Source: Dipteronia dyeriana (Eukaryota; Streptophyta; Magnoliopsida; Sapindales; Sapindaceae). Taken from it: a stretch of DNA of 64,000 nucleotides. This document shows positions 44,000-55,231 of this stretch, in pieces. Location: NCBI GenBank assembly GCA_032871835.1, contig CM065300.1:4717768-4781767 (forward strand), written 5' to 3'. A program made the translations under genes and the position numbers. The notes under the pieces were generated by a model. That model was not told the DNA's origin and made no database searches. It saw only the letters and a program-made list of their open reading frames with translations. How positions within the stretch are numbered: the stretch's first letter is position 1; every line of letters starts with the position of its first letter.

Positions 44000-44670
44000 T
44001 AAGATTTTTTATTAGGGTGAGTTAAAACAAAACTATATTTATATTAAAGAATTTGAATTTCAATGGTGTTAGAAAATTTTATTAATTGAAAAACAAAAAT
44101 ATAAGTTTGGATTCTCTGCAAAGTTGATTTTTGTCCCAACCTAAATAGATCTGGTGACGTGTAATCAATGGCTAAGATTAATTTCACTTTCGTTACTTTA
44201 AATTCAAGTAATCCCTTCAAGTGCTTTCGATAATAAAAAAGTAGACCAAAACAAATATCAGCACAATAAAGGATTCAAATACAAATAGATAAAGGAACAT
44301 AATGTATCTTAGCTTTAAATTAAAATGATAAATAACATATTCAAAACACTAATTTGTTAATTAGAAAAAATAAATTTTAATAAGAAACATATCTGAGTTG
44401 AAGAATCCATTAAGAATGTATTTTTATATTTAATTTTGTAGTTTTAAATTTTGAGGGAGGAAAGAATTATTAATCGGAATGAAATCAAGAATTGTGATGA
44501 GAGAGAGAAAGAAATAGAGAATTGGGATGTGAATATGTTATAGATGTTTGAGGTGACAGTCGCACATTCGGAGAAGAGATTATTATACTAATCATAATTT
44601 TTTTCTCACAAAATGCTGACCCGGCTATAGCCCGGGTCAGCCCTCTTAGGGATCCGCCCCTGTTTTGAAG

Positions 44671-46161
44671 GTTGAGAATTGAGATGGATCAAGTACTCAC
44701 ATTGGCAACTGACATATTAGCTGGATTTGGTTTCTTTGTTTTAGAATTTTCGATTATGTTCACAAAAGATCAACAGCAAAAAAAAAAAAAAAAAATTGCC
44801 TAATTTACTTATTTGAATATAATGTAGTTTAATTTTAAATTGTAAAACAAACTTCCATTTTTTTTTCTTTTGAGACAAACAAACTTAGAGTTCATAATTG
44901 TTGATTTCGCCATGTTCCAATATACATATCTTTGATCCGATTAGTTTAGATATATTTAAAAAAAAAAAATCATAGATTAGTAATTAATTATTACCTAGAT
45001 ATGCTTATTTAAATACTCAGATCGACAGAAGATTTAAATGTTCTAAAGGTGTAGCACAACTGCTAGATGATAAATTTAGGGTTTGAGTAAATAACTCTTA
45101 AGCTAGCGTAGTGGTTCGAATTCTATAAAAAACTTTATAAAAATGTCGGAAAAAAACAAACGATTAGAGAATATTAACATCTATATATATATTATAGTGA
45201 GAGAGAATCTGAATATTGGCCGGTTTCACCTGAAAAAGGATTACAAGAATTCAAATCACAGTTGGCTAACATGGAGAGCCACTCCGGGAAATCTACACTC
45301 CAAACAAATAACAGCCATTTGAAATAGCAAACCTGGCTAAAGAATGAGCAAACCTGTTACGGTCTCTAGAAATGTGTACAATAGAAACATTTGTACATCT
45401 AGCTTTAAGAGAAACCACATCACTGATGGCTTATGATGTTATCAATATCACCTTTTGAGATATTTACCTCATTCCACAACCCCAAGACACCCTGCGCATC
45501 AGATTCAATACACAACTGGAAAAGGTTTAAATCTGCAGCCATCAAGAGACCTTCCAAGACAGCCTTGGCCTCAGCGATATCCACCGTCGGTTTCCAACTT
45601 TTCCACTATAATATACTATAGAAAGGTACAATAACATTTTATTTTATTTTTGACAGCTCCCTAGAGCAGAAACAAAGAAACAGGGGACCCAGATAGAAAA
45701 AAAACAGAGCAAAACGAAAGAAACCAAGCACTAGCTCTGCATGTCGTTGAAAATAGCTCTAGAAACACCTCCAGACAACTAATATATATTATAGGGAATT
45801 TAGTAAAAAGGCCCTATTTGAGAGCCTAAATTGCTAGTATAACCCCTGTATAGTCAAAAACTTATAAAAATAGTCCAACTTCCAAAAATACCCTCACTTA
45901 AATAATAATCACCATATTTATTATCATTATTACTTCTTACAAACCAATGATATAAAAATAAAATAAAAGAGTAAATTATATATCGTTTGAATAAGTTAAA
46001 TGAGATGGAGCTTTTCAAATTTATTGAGTGTGTACATTCTTGTATCTGTCCCGTTTCATTTGCTATATTAACCGATAAAAAAGTATTGGAGTGAAAAATC
46101 ATTCGGTTTTTGGATACATCTTGTAGAAGAAACATGAATGAATGAAATCAATAAAAATATA
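44671..46161. other. Copy B intergenic DNA with retroelement debris
   Basis: 44671-45160 matches copy A 30095-30780 (including the decayed SINE-like part). 45160-45950 has no match in copy A and contains the RNase H-like fragment below. 45960-46161 again matches copy A (about 32130-32340). No functional gene is supported. Confidence 0.55.
45225..45605 (-). pseudogene. RNase H-like (RVT_3) domain of a LINE-type retroelement, broken
   Basis: On the minus strand: VDIAEAKAVLEGLLMAADLN with the catalytic Glu, then LCIESDAQGVLGLWNEV with the Asp of the ESDA motif, then, after a frameshift, VSIVHISRDRNRFAHSLARF with the R-x-x-N-x-x-A-x-x-LA signature. Stops follow. The order and motifs fit the reverse-transcriptase-like RNase H domain well. 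It is present in copy B only. Confidence 0.75.
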
Positions 46162-48410
46162 TAGGGGTGGGCACAAAAGTGTGACTTGACCTGACCCTAA
46201 ATTAGGTGTTTGGTTCGGTTTTGATGGTGAGTTCAGTTCAATTCGGTTCGAATCGAATTGAATTTGGGTCGGTTTCGATTTTTATATAGTCAAAATCGAA
46301 CCGACCCGACGAACTGAGGTATAAAGAAAAAAAAAACCTAGAATTTTCTTATTCTTTCTAACTGAACCAGACCCTTCTCTCTTTATGACCTAGCTGCATC
46401 TTCAACCCCTCCCTCTCTCTCCGTCGCTTCCTGATCCACATGAACGAAACCTTCTCTCTCTATATCTATCGAATCCCTCTCTCTCGTCCTAGTTCATCAT
46501 CTTGAATCCCCCTCTCTCTCACATATTCATCATCTTTGACCAATGGATTTTGGGTTTGAGTGGTTTGTGGGTGTTAGACTGGTGGTGGGTCGATTTGGTT
46601 TCTGGCAGTAGTGGTGGTGGATCATTTTGGTTTCTTGCGGTGGTGGTGGTTCAGTTCAAGGTCTGGTGGTGTAGTGTTCTAGTTCAGATTTTTGGGAGGT
46701 GGTGTGGTGTTCTATATTTTGAGTTTGGTGTTGTTGATGATGGTGGTTTGGTGTTGTTGATGCTCTGGGTTAGTGGCGGATCCAGAAATTTTAATTATAT
46801 AGGACACTTGAATAAATTAAAATCGCAATTATATGAAAAAATACTGAAAAACTAAGATTATAGTAAAATAGTTTTTTTAGATAAAATAAAATAAATAAAA
46901 TACTTACTTTGATGAATTAAATAATCTTAAATTCAAAAATAAATAAAAACAAGAAAAAATATTAAAAAATAAATAATAATAGTAAGAAAAACAACATAAA
47001 TGATGAAAAAAATTAAAAGAATAAATTACAATCTAATTTATAATAAGAAATTTTGTTTTACATTTATAATGAATTCAATTTAAATTCATACAAAAATAAT
47101 TTATTAATAACTGTTACTAGATATGTTTTTAATTTTCTTTATTCTTCAAATTATTGGTAAATTATTGATTTATTGATTATTAATAAATTAAAACTATAAA
47201 ATAAAGAAAAATACTTAGGATAAAATAAAATGAATCATAATAATAGATTGACTATTAATCAAATAAAGTAAAATCTGGGGTTTTAGGATTTATTGATCGG
47301 ACGTATTAAATATATCAAATTAAAACTATTATAAATAATAATATATAATTTAATATAAAATAAATTGAATTTATGTAAACGTAAATTAACGGTAGTTAAG
47401 AAATTGACAACGATGAAATAAAGAAAATGAATCGGAAAAGATGTTAAAGTAAATAAGACATAAAAAAAAAAGAGAAAATAAGATGAAATAGAGAAAATGA
47501 ATTGAAAAAGAAGTTAAAATAAATAAGAGATAAAAAAAATATGAAAATAAATCAGAAAAGATGATAAAATAAATAAAACATAAATATTTGAATTAAAACT
47601 ATACGAGACTTGATCCAAACACCCTTAATTCAAATAGTGTATCCACTGCCACTTATACTAAAGATGCTTCTTGATAACTATTCTGAATAAATATGTATAT
47701 ATACAATATACACAGAATCATTTAAAAAAAAAAATTAGGTAAGGCATGACCCTACATGGTCTCTATGTAGGTCTGCCCTTGCTCTGGTTCTGGGTTTTGG
47801 TTTTGTTTTGGCGATGATCCAGATACTCGGGTTGATGTTGGCGACGATTTGGGGTTGATGTTGGTGATGTGGTGTTGGTGTTGATGAATTGATGATGATG
47901 GGGTGTTAGACAAGTGGTGGTGTTGTAATGATGATGGATTGATGATGGTGGTAGTGGTGGACTGGGGTGTTGGATTGATGATGATGGTAGTGGGGGACCG
48001 GTGGTGGTGGTGTTGATAAGTTTGAGGCTGAAATTCATTAATTGTAATTTGTGTTATCTTTAATTCATTTTTTTACTGTTTTTCATTTTTCTCTTTATAC
48101 CGTTACTTACTAATTTCATCAAATGGACAAAAATGACACCCAATAGGCCTATTACAATTATAGTTGTTACAAAGTTAAAAAGGAAATGAAGAAATAAAAA
48201 AAAAAACTGGAAGTCCAATAAATCCAAAATCAAATTGAACCGATCCAAACCGAACCGAGATAAGGATGTTTGGGTCAATTCGGTTTTTTGTCCAATATGG
48301 ATCGAACCGATTTACAATTTTAAAAACCGAATTGAATTTGGATCGATTCTGTTTTGATCAAAACCGAACGGAACCGACCCTACCCACCCCCATCCCCACC
48401 CCCACCCCCA
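46162..48410. mobile_element. hAT element with GGGGTGGGCA ends, containing another hAT
   Basis: The left end TAGGGGTGGGCA and the right end read inward GGGTGGGTAGGGTCGG are inverted, with GGTTCGGTT-type subterminal repeats on both sides. The right edge is blurred by a CCCCA repeat (48385-48410). Flanks AAAATATA and ATTAAATA match at 5 of 8 positions, so the target duplication is uncertain. Copy A lacks the element at about 32335. Without the inner element it is about 1.24 kb; inside are CT-rich leader-like DNA and GGT repeats, no transposase. Confidence 0.75.
46770..47780. mobile_element. Inner hAT element, GGCGGATCC-type ends
   Basis: The left end TTAGTGGCGGATCC pairs with the right end read inward AAGGGCAGACC. 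GCTCTGGG (46762-46769) and GCTCTGGT (47781-47788) form an 8-bp duplication with one mismatch. It is related in its ends to the element at 42802-44662. It is AT-rich, 1,011 bp, and has no transposase frame. Confidence 0.75.
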
Positions 48411-49708
48411 ATTAAATATCTATTGTTTTATTATCGACATAAGAAAAATATTTATTATATATATATATATATATATATTTATATTTATTAAAGTATTAAT
48501 TTTTAATTGGTGAAAAGTACTCGAGCGTAAACACAAAAAAATATTTAACAGGAGAAAGCTATAAATTATATATATACTCATAAATGACACAACCGAATAA
48601 ACTGTTTTTTTGAATTGTAAAGCTATCGGCCGGTATTTATTCAAATCCAACATGTTACATTGTTACGAAAAACTGAATCATAAACCAAATAAGTTTGTTT
48701 AAAAAAAGAATTGAAAAAACCAAATAAGTAGTCCGATTTCATCAGTCTTGCATTTGTGGAAAAAGAATTAGTCAATTTGCATCATTCAACGAGTCAAATC
48801 ACTCAAATGGCAAACAACTCGGGTTTGGAAGGAGTCAAAATATGTTTTCAAGTTTTTCATCGTAAAATCATATCATAACATGAATATGAGACGATGACTC
48901 GATAGACTTCTCAAAGGCAATGAAAGCTTGCCATTGGATGCTGTTAGCACTTAGCACTAATATACTACTTTGAAAAATAAAACACTACTTTATTATGATA
49001 ATTAAGAAGAAGACGCTTATATACAACTACCGGTTTTAATTTTCTACATGATTATTTTTGTCACATCCTGCGTCGCTAACGGGTGAGCTTCATGACTTAA
49101 GGTATTTATAAGTCTTGTCTCAACTAACTAAGAAGACGAGTTTAAGTTATGGGTAAAGAACGCTAACAAAGCTCGCTGATTGCCCTATAAAAACCTCTTG
49201 AAGCAAGCACATGCACCAATTTTGACATATTGGTGCTTCAGGGTCGATTTGGTGGGGGATCATCCATATAAGGATTTGTACTGACTTGATCAATTAATGA
49301 ATGAAATTAATAAAAAAATTTATTCAATTAGTAATTACTTTTAATGGTTGAAAAATATTTGAGCAGAAACTCCATCGTCCTGCAATGGTTAAATGCAATG
49401 TGTGTAGAAATTAATAAGTTGTTCGATGTCATCATCAGTCTAGAATTTGTGTGGAAAGAAAAGTATACAAATAATGGTTGATTTTTCCTTAGAAAAATCA
49501 AATTTGCATCATAATTCTAACAGCCTCATTGGGTTTGGAATTAATGCTCTTCTAATTTTCCACATGGTGATCTTCTTGTGATTAATTGCATTGACACCTA
49601 AATATTAAATTCCATGCCCAAACGTCCCAAAAACCTCTTTAAGCTGTGAAGCAAATGCAACAATTTGATCACTTATTTCATCAAAACCCACCTCTCCAGC
49701 AATATCAT
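48411..49708. other. LecRK upstream region (copy B), partly repeated
   Basis: 48420-49015 matches 32345-32945 of copy A. 49016-49256 is mostly unmatched and ends with a 28-base piece like the lectin coding sequence. 49280-49708 matches copy A 32320-33165 again with gaps. No functional gene is supported. Confidence 0.6.
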
Positions 49709-50913
49709 ATGGATCTTCGTTTTTCATTTTCCTTCACTTTATGCAATATCGTTCAAATACTCCAATTTCTTAGACGATTCCAAGATGAACAGAAGCCGTG
49801 ATGCTTCTATCTCACCAGATGGATTTCTATCACTCGCTAAAAATCAAGCAGACAAGTCTAATGGAGACAGTGTTGGCCGTGCTGTATATGCTAAAGAGAT
49901 GCATCTTTGGGATGCAGGCACAGGTTAGTTTGCAGATTTCCGCACTCGTTTTTCCTTCAACATATCGCCGCTTCCGGGTAGACCAGGTGGGGATGGATTC
50001 ACTTTCTTCCTTTCCCCAAATGGCTCTCAGGTTCCTGACAATGCTAAGAGGCTGCCTAGGACTAATCAGTAACTGCGAAGATTTCGACCCGCCAGAAAGT
50101 CCGATAGTGGCTGTTGAGTTTGATACTTTCAAGAATTCTTATGATTCAAGCAATAATCATGTAGGTATCAATATCAACTCAATCCAATCGGCAACAAATC
50201 TGACGTGGGACACAAGTATGAAAAATGGGTCAAAAGGTAATGCTTGGATCTCTTATAACTCTCAAACGAGTAACTTAGTTTGTTCTTGACGTACCTTGAC
50301 AACCCAGTATTTCTTGGCAATTCTAGCCTTTCTTACGAGGTTAATTTGTCTAAAGTTCTGCCCGAATGGGTCAGTGTAGGATTTTCTTCCGCAACTGGTG
50401 CTGGTGTAGAGATTCATTACATCCTTTCATGGGAGTTCAATTCAACAAAATTGATATCACACCAAGGTGAAGGTGCTATTCCACCGATGTCTAATAACGG
50501 AAACAATCCACCAACGTCCAATAAAGGTGGTGCAAATATTGGAGTGGTGATTGGTTCTGTAGTTGGTGGATTGGTTTTAGTTGGCGGGATTATATCAACA
50601 CTGGTTTTCGGTTGGAGGAGGAGGAGGAGGAGGAGGAGTAGGCAGGGTCGGCCCTGAGATTTTCCGGCTCGAGGCGAAGTATATAAAATGAGGCCTCGAT
50701 ACTTTATATATGTTTACTAGATTTTTTTTCCTCAATAAATACTTGTAAATATCAATATAATAACTCAAACTCAAGAATAATACAATAAAATGACAAATAA
50801 AAAGTAACCAAGATAAATGTTTTATAATTTCATCAAAGAATATATCATTTAAACTTTATTCGTCTCACATTCTTACTAGCAAAAGTACTAATTACGCTTA
50901 CATAATCAAGTTT

Positions 50914-53376
50914 TTATATTATATTTTTTTCAATGGATAACATTGCTAAGCCATTCAATCTTTCTTGCGATATAGTTGATCGAAGATATGATTTAATCAA
51001 CTTCAACTTCAAAAAACTTCTTTCTGCAGAGACAACTGTGACTGATATAGTTAACAAAATTCTATAAGCAATCCATGCATTTGGGAAGCAACCATCCATT
51101 TCTTTCAAGTAATTCAACACATCAATTGCCCTTTTTGTTTCGTTAGGTAAAGCTTCTTTCAAGATTTGTAATTCTGAAAATAAATCTTTCCCATTAATAT
51201 CAGAAAGCTCGTTGTGTTTCATCAAATCTTCAAGATTAGAACAATAGCTCTTCAAACTATCACTGTTTGCAGACTTTAATTTCTCCAAATCATACAAAAA
51301 CCCAAAAGTTTCTTCATATTTTTAAAATTGTTCAAATCTATTTTGTAATGAAGAAAGTGTCTGATCAACTATATAGATGAAGTAATTAACTTTAAAAGAT
51401 TCTATGGGTGATTGTGTCACCTCTTCATTGGAATTATCATCAAATTGCTTTTTCCTTCGAATAATACGCCTTTCATAAAATACAACTTCAATTTCCATCT
51501 CACTTGCAATCTTTTTTGCTTCAATCATAGCCTCCTCAAATCCGGATTCTCTATATTTTTGGAGACATGAAATAAGAGCTTTTAACTGTTTAATAGCAAC
51601 ATCAATATGCATGTCTTCATTTTGAAGAATTTTGCTAACATAATTAATAGCAAACAATAAATTATACCAAACAACCATGCCAAATAAGAACTCAAAATTC
51701 TCAAATTCATATGTTACTATCGACTTGGCTTCACTCTTTGTTTTTGGATCTTCAGTAGTTTCTGCCAAGTAAACTAAAGCATCTCTTATTTGTGGAGCTT
51801 GGTATCTTATGGCTTTAATACTTTCCACACAACTTTCCCAACGTGTTTCTGACAATGGCTTAAGCGTGAGACCTTCAACATAATCTTTGAAAATTTTCCA
51901 TCGTTTTGTAGAATATGAGAACAAAGAATATATTCGTTGTACCACTCCAAAAAAAGATTTAGCTTTGGGACAACAATTAGCCATATCACAAAGTGCAAGA
52001 TTAAGACTGACAACCACATGGGGTGTATAATGCTCTAGGATTTTTTTCAAGTGGTCTTTTTTGTACCCCTTTGTGCTTCCCTCTCATATTAGATCCATTG
52101 TCATACCCTTGCCCTCTTATATCATCAATATCAAGCTGAAGAGTGCTCAATGCATTTGTAAGCACAGAAAAAAGACCGGGGTCTGATGTATCATCATTCT
52201 AAAAAGAACTCTTCTACTACAATAGGACTTGCTGAGATATCCACACAACATACTACAAGAGACATTTGTTCCTTATGACTTGCATCCAGAGTACAATCAA
52301 CCATGATTGAAAAATATTTTGCTTCTTTGATTCTTGAAACAATCGAACTTTTTATCTCACTTGCTAACATTTGTATAAGCTCATTTTGTATTCGATGACT
52401 TAAATAATGGTAATGAGTTTCATGTGATAAAATGCGTCGACCATGCTCTTGCATTACCGGATCAAATTTAGCAATCATTTCTACCATTTGTAAGAAAATT
52501 CCATTATTTTCCTAATAAAGCTTATCATTATCTCCACAAAATGCCAAATTATTTTTTGCAAGTGTTTTCACAATAGCAAGTATCCTTAATAATACTTGTC
52601 TCCAATGTTCTCTCTCTTTGTTGATTTGTTTTTGCACGCTTTCATCAATTGTTTTATTTCTTTGTAATCTTCGTTCCAATTCAATCCAACCACTTATGCA
52701 ACTAATGTGTTCATAACTAGTTTCATGACTTGTGATCCTCCTACTAATATTCTTCCAATCTTTGAATCCTTCATTAGCCAATTAGCCTAATTGAGACTTA
52801 TTTCCATCTTGTTTGAACAACTTACAACAAAAGCAAAATACCTTATCCAAAGAAACTGAATAAACTAACCACTTTCTATCATGTTTCTCTCCATTTGGTA
52901 AATTTCGAATGTAACACGAGGAAGAGAAATGTCTACCTAAATTATCTTTAGGGAAAATGACATCATGTTCTCTTTTAAGACCTTGTTCAACTAAAAAGTC
53001 TCTAACATTTTGATCAATCTTATCCCAATTTCCTGGATCATCAATGTTTAAAGGAAATACAAATTCTTCACTTAAATCTACGTTTTGAATATTTTCATTA
53101 TCTTCCTCATTCACATGTTGATTCAGTCCTTCATGATCATTCTCATTGATAGGTTGATTCGGTTCTTCGTTATCATTCACGTTCATAAATTGATCATGGT
53201 CTTCATTATCATTCTCATGTTCTTAATTTACCAAATCAACATGTGAAGTCTCTACTTGTTTAGTGCTACAAAAGAACTTATCAATAGATCCAACTTGAGA
53301 TTGAACTAAAGCTTCTATTCTTTGTTTTTATTTTCCTTTTCTTAGCTCCGAAACTATACTTTCTAATAGGAGGCAT
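50914..53376 (-). pseudogene. hAT transposase, TTF zinc-finger / DUF4371 type, broken
   Basis: Minus-strand order: start MPPIRKYSFGAKKRK at 53376; IEALVQSQVGSIDKFF in a shifted frame; an acidic Asn/Glu-rich stretch; a TTF-type zinc finger (DRKWLVYSVSLDKVFCFCCK, about 52782-52870); DUF4371 region with [19 protein letters not shown] (52194-52487); a middle part at 51322-52050; and a C-terminal hAT dimerisation domain (VTVVSAERSFLKLKLIKSYL, near 50990). Several stops and at least one frameshift interrupt it. The relatives are the plant zf-MYM-type-1-like transposases. It is less decayed than the BED-type one at 17.7-19.8 kb. Confidence 0.9.
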
Positions 53377-53979
53377 CGATAAAATAATACAACCAATCAA
53401 TAAGTCAACAGTCAACAGTTTGAGAATTAAGATTCAACAAACAAGAAACGTTGAGAAGCCATTACCCATGCATAAATAGAGAATTCAAGGTATCCTTTAA
53501 TTGTATGTTCTCCAAGACTCCAAGATTCGAATTATTCAAGAAATCCTGTATATTGAAAAAATAGAAAACAATAAGCAAATTTAGCAGTGCTTGCCATTTT
53601 CACTAACTGTTTTTGGATCAAGACTTCAAGTACCAAACTTCCCACAAATTCATTGACTACATTTGGTTCTTGTGACTAGTGAGACAACAAAAAAATAAAA
53701 ATAAAAATAATGCAAAAGCAACACTGCAAGTCTGCAACAACAACTTGAGTTTAAGTAACTAAATTGAAAATCATTCCTCTGTTACTTGTATAATCTACTG
53801 AAATCATCATAAAATAATAAACTAAAAGTAACAACTAATAAAGAAATAATTCAAGAAACTGTGTGTAATATCAAGGAATGTTATTCTAATCACATTATCA
53901 CAGTTCACAAGTCATTCATCGAATAACTTTAAGCAAAGCTCACAGATTTGTCTACTTGAAAGTTGAAACAAAAGTTAAA

Positions 53980-53981
<2 letters not shown>

Positions 53982-54031
<50 letters not shown>

Positions 54032-54032
54032 T
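53982..54032 (+). repeat. (CA)n(TA)n microsatellite
   Basis: About 19 CA units run directly into about 7 TA units. It lies inside the zf-MYM-type hAT element and would be a length-polymorphic marker. Confidence 0.95.
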
Positions 54033-55231
54033 ATAATTTATAAACAATCAAAAAGCTACCTGCTGACCTCTTATCTCTCATTCTCTTGAAGACTTGATAT
54101 GCAGTATGAATGTATGATTGAGCTTTGAACGGGTTAATTTGCTTGGCTAATTGAATTTTTCAATACATACCTGATACATAACATGATAACAAATACCAAC
54201 AAAAATAAGAAAATCAACAACCAATTTTAAACAATCAACAAAGTCAATCATCACCAGTTCACCACTTTCCTTCTTGAATTCTAAAAAAGAGGTTTATCAA
54301 AAAAAATATTGATTTAATTGGTAATCACCTTTGGACTTTGAATAATGACTTCAAGAACGACTTCAAGTTCAGATTATGTATCTGAAATCTGAATTTTTAT
54401 AGCAAATAGCAAATTTGAAGAGAGCTTGGAAGAACCCTAATTTGAATTTTGTTGGATTTCGATGGCCGGTTGTCTGACTCTAATAAGAGTGATACACTGA
54501 TACCTTTTTTTTTCCTGTTTTTAATATATAAAAAATAATTATGCTGGGATTTGAATTCAAGTCTTTAATATACTCTAATTGAGTTTTATAATTTGTGGAC
54601 CTCTTAAAAAGAATTATATTTAGTGGGCCTAAATCAGATGGTGAATGGGTTTTTTTTTAACTCATTTGTATGGGCTTGGTAGTTTAAATTCATAAAAGGA
54701 TTATTTCTAAAATCAATTTTTTTTTCAGACTTTGGGGTACCTTATAGATCGGGGGCCCTAGACGGTTGTCTCACTGGGCTCCCCCTAGGGCCGGGCCGGG
54801 CCGGGGAGTAGGAAGGCAGAAGACCAAGAGAGTACTGTGGAGTCAGATGATCGTTCCATGGACAATGAATTTGAGCATGGAATGGGGCCTAAGATGTTCT
54901 ATTATGGCGAAATGGCTCGTTCAACTGATAACTTCTCCGAAGAAGGGAAACTTGGTGAATGAGGGTTCGGTGGGGTTTACAGAGGATTCTTATCTGATCT
55001 GAACTTAGACGTCGCTGTTAAAAGGGTCTCAAGACACTATAAACAAGATAAAAAGGAGTACATTGCGGAGGTAAAAATCATTAGTAGATTAAGACATAAA
55101 AATCTCGTACAACTCATTGGTTGGTGTCACGAAAAGAGTGAATTACTTCTTATTTATGAGTTCATGCCAAATGGTAGTCTTGATTTTCATCTGTTTAGAG
55201 GAGAAAACATGATTTCTTGGAATGTGAGATA

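Larger units (their letters stand above)
42802..44662. mobile_element. hAT element, 8-bp duplication TTTTGAAG, carrying a nested PIF element
   Basis: TTTTGAAG flanks at 42794-42801 and 44663-44670. Copy A has the empty site once (GGATTTTGAAGGTTGA near 30090). The left end CAGAGATGTATC and the right end read inward CAGGGGCGGATCC form inverted repeats. Without the nested element (42817-43999) it is about 675 bp, with no transposase. A relative lies at 46770-47780. Confidence 0.9.
50643..54804 (-). mobile_element. hAT element of the TTF/zf-MYM type, 4.2 kb, 8-bp duplication GGAGTAGG
   Basis: GGAGTAGG flanks at 50635-50642 and 54805-54812; the intact LecRK has it once (34124 region, GAGTAGGAAGGCAGAAG). 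The left end CAGGGTCGGCCCTGAGA pairs with the right end, where a GGGCC repeat has expanded. It contains a nearly full-length transposase on the minus strand and a CA/TA microsatellite at 53982-54032. Confidence 0.92.

Noticed and set aside
46502..46855. 117-residue Gly/Trp/Val-rich frame
   Set aside because: It comes from GGTGGTGGT repeats of a hAT element and runs into the inner hAT insertion; no domain is visible.
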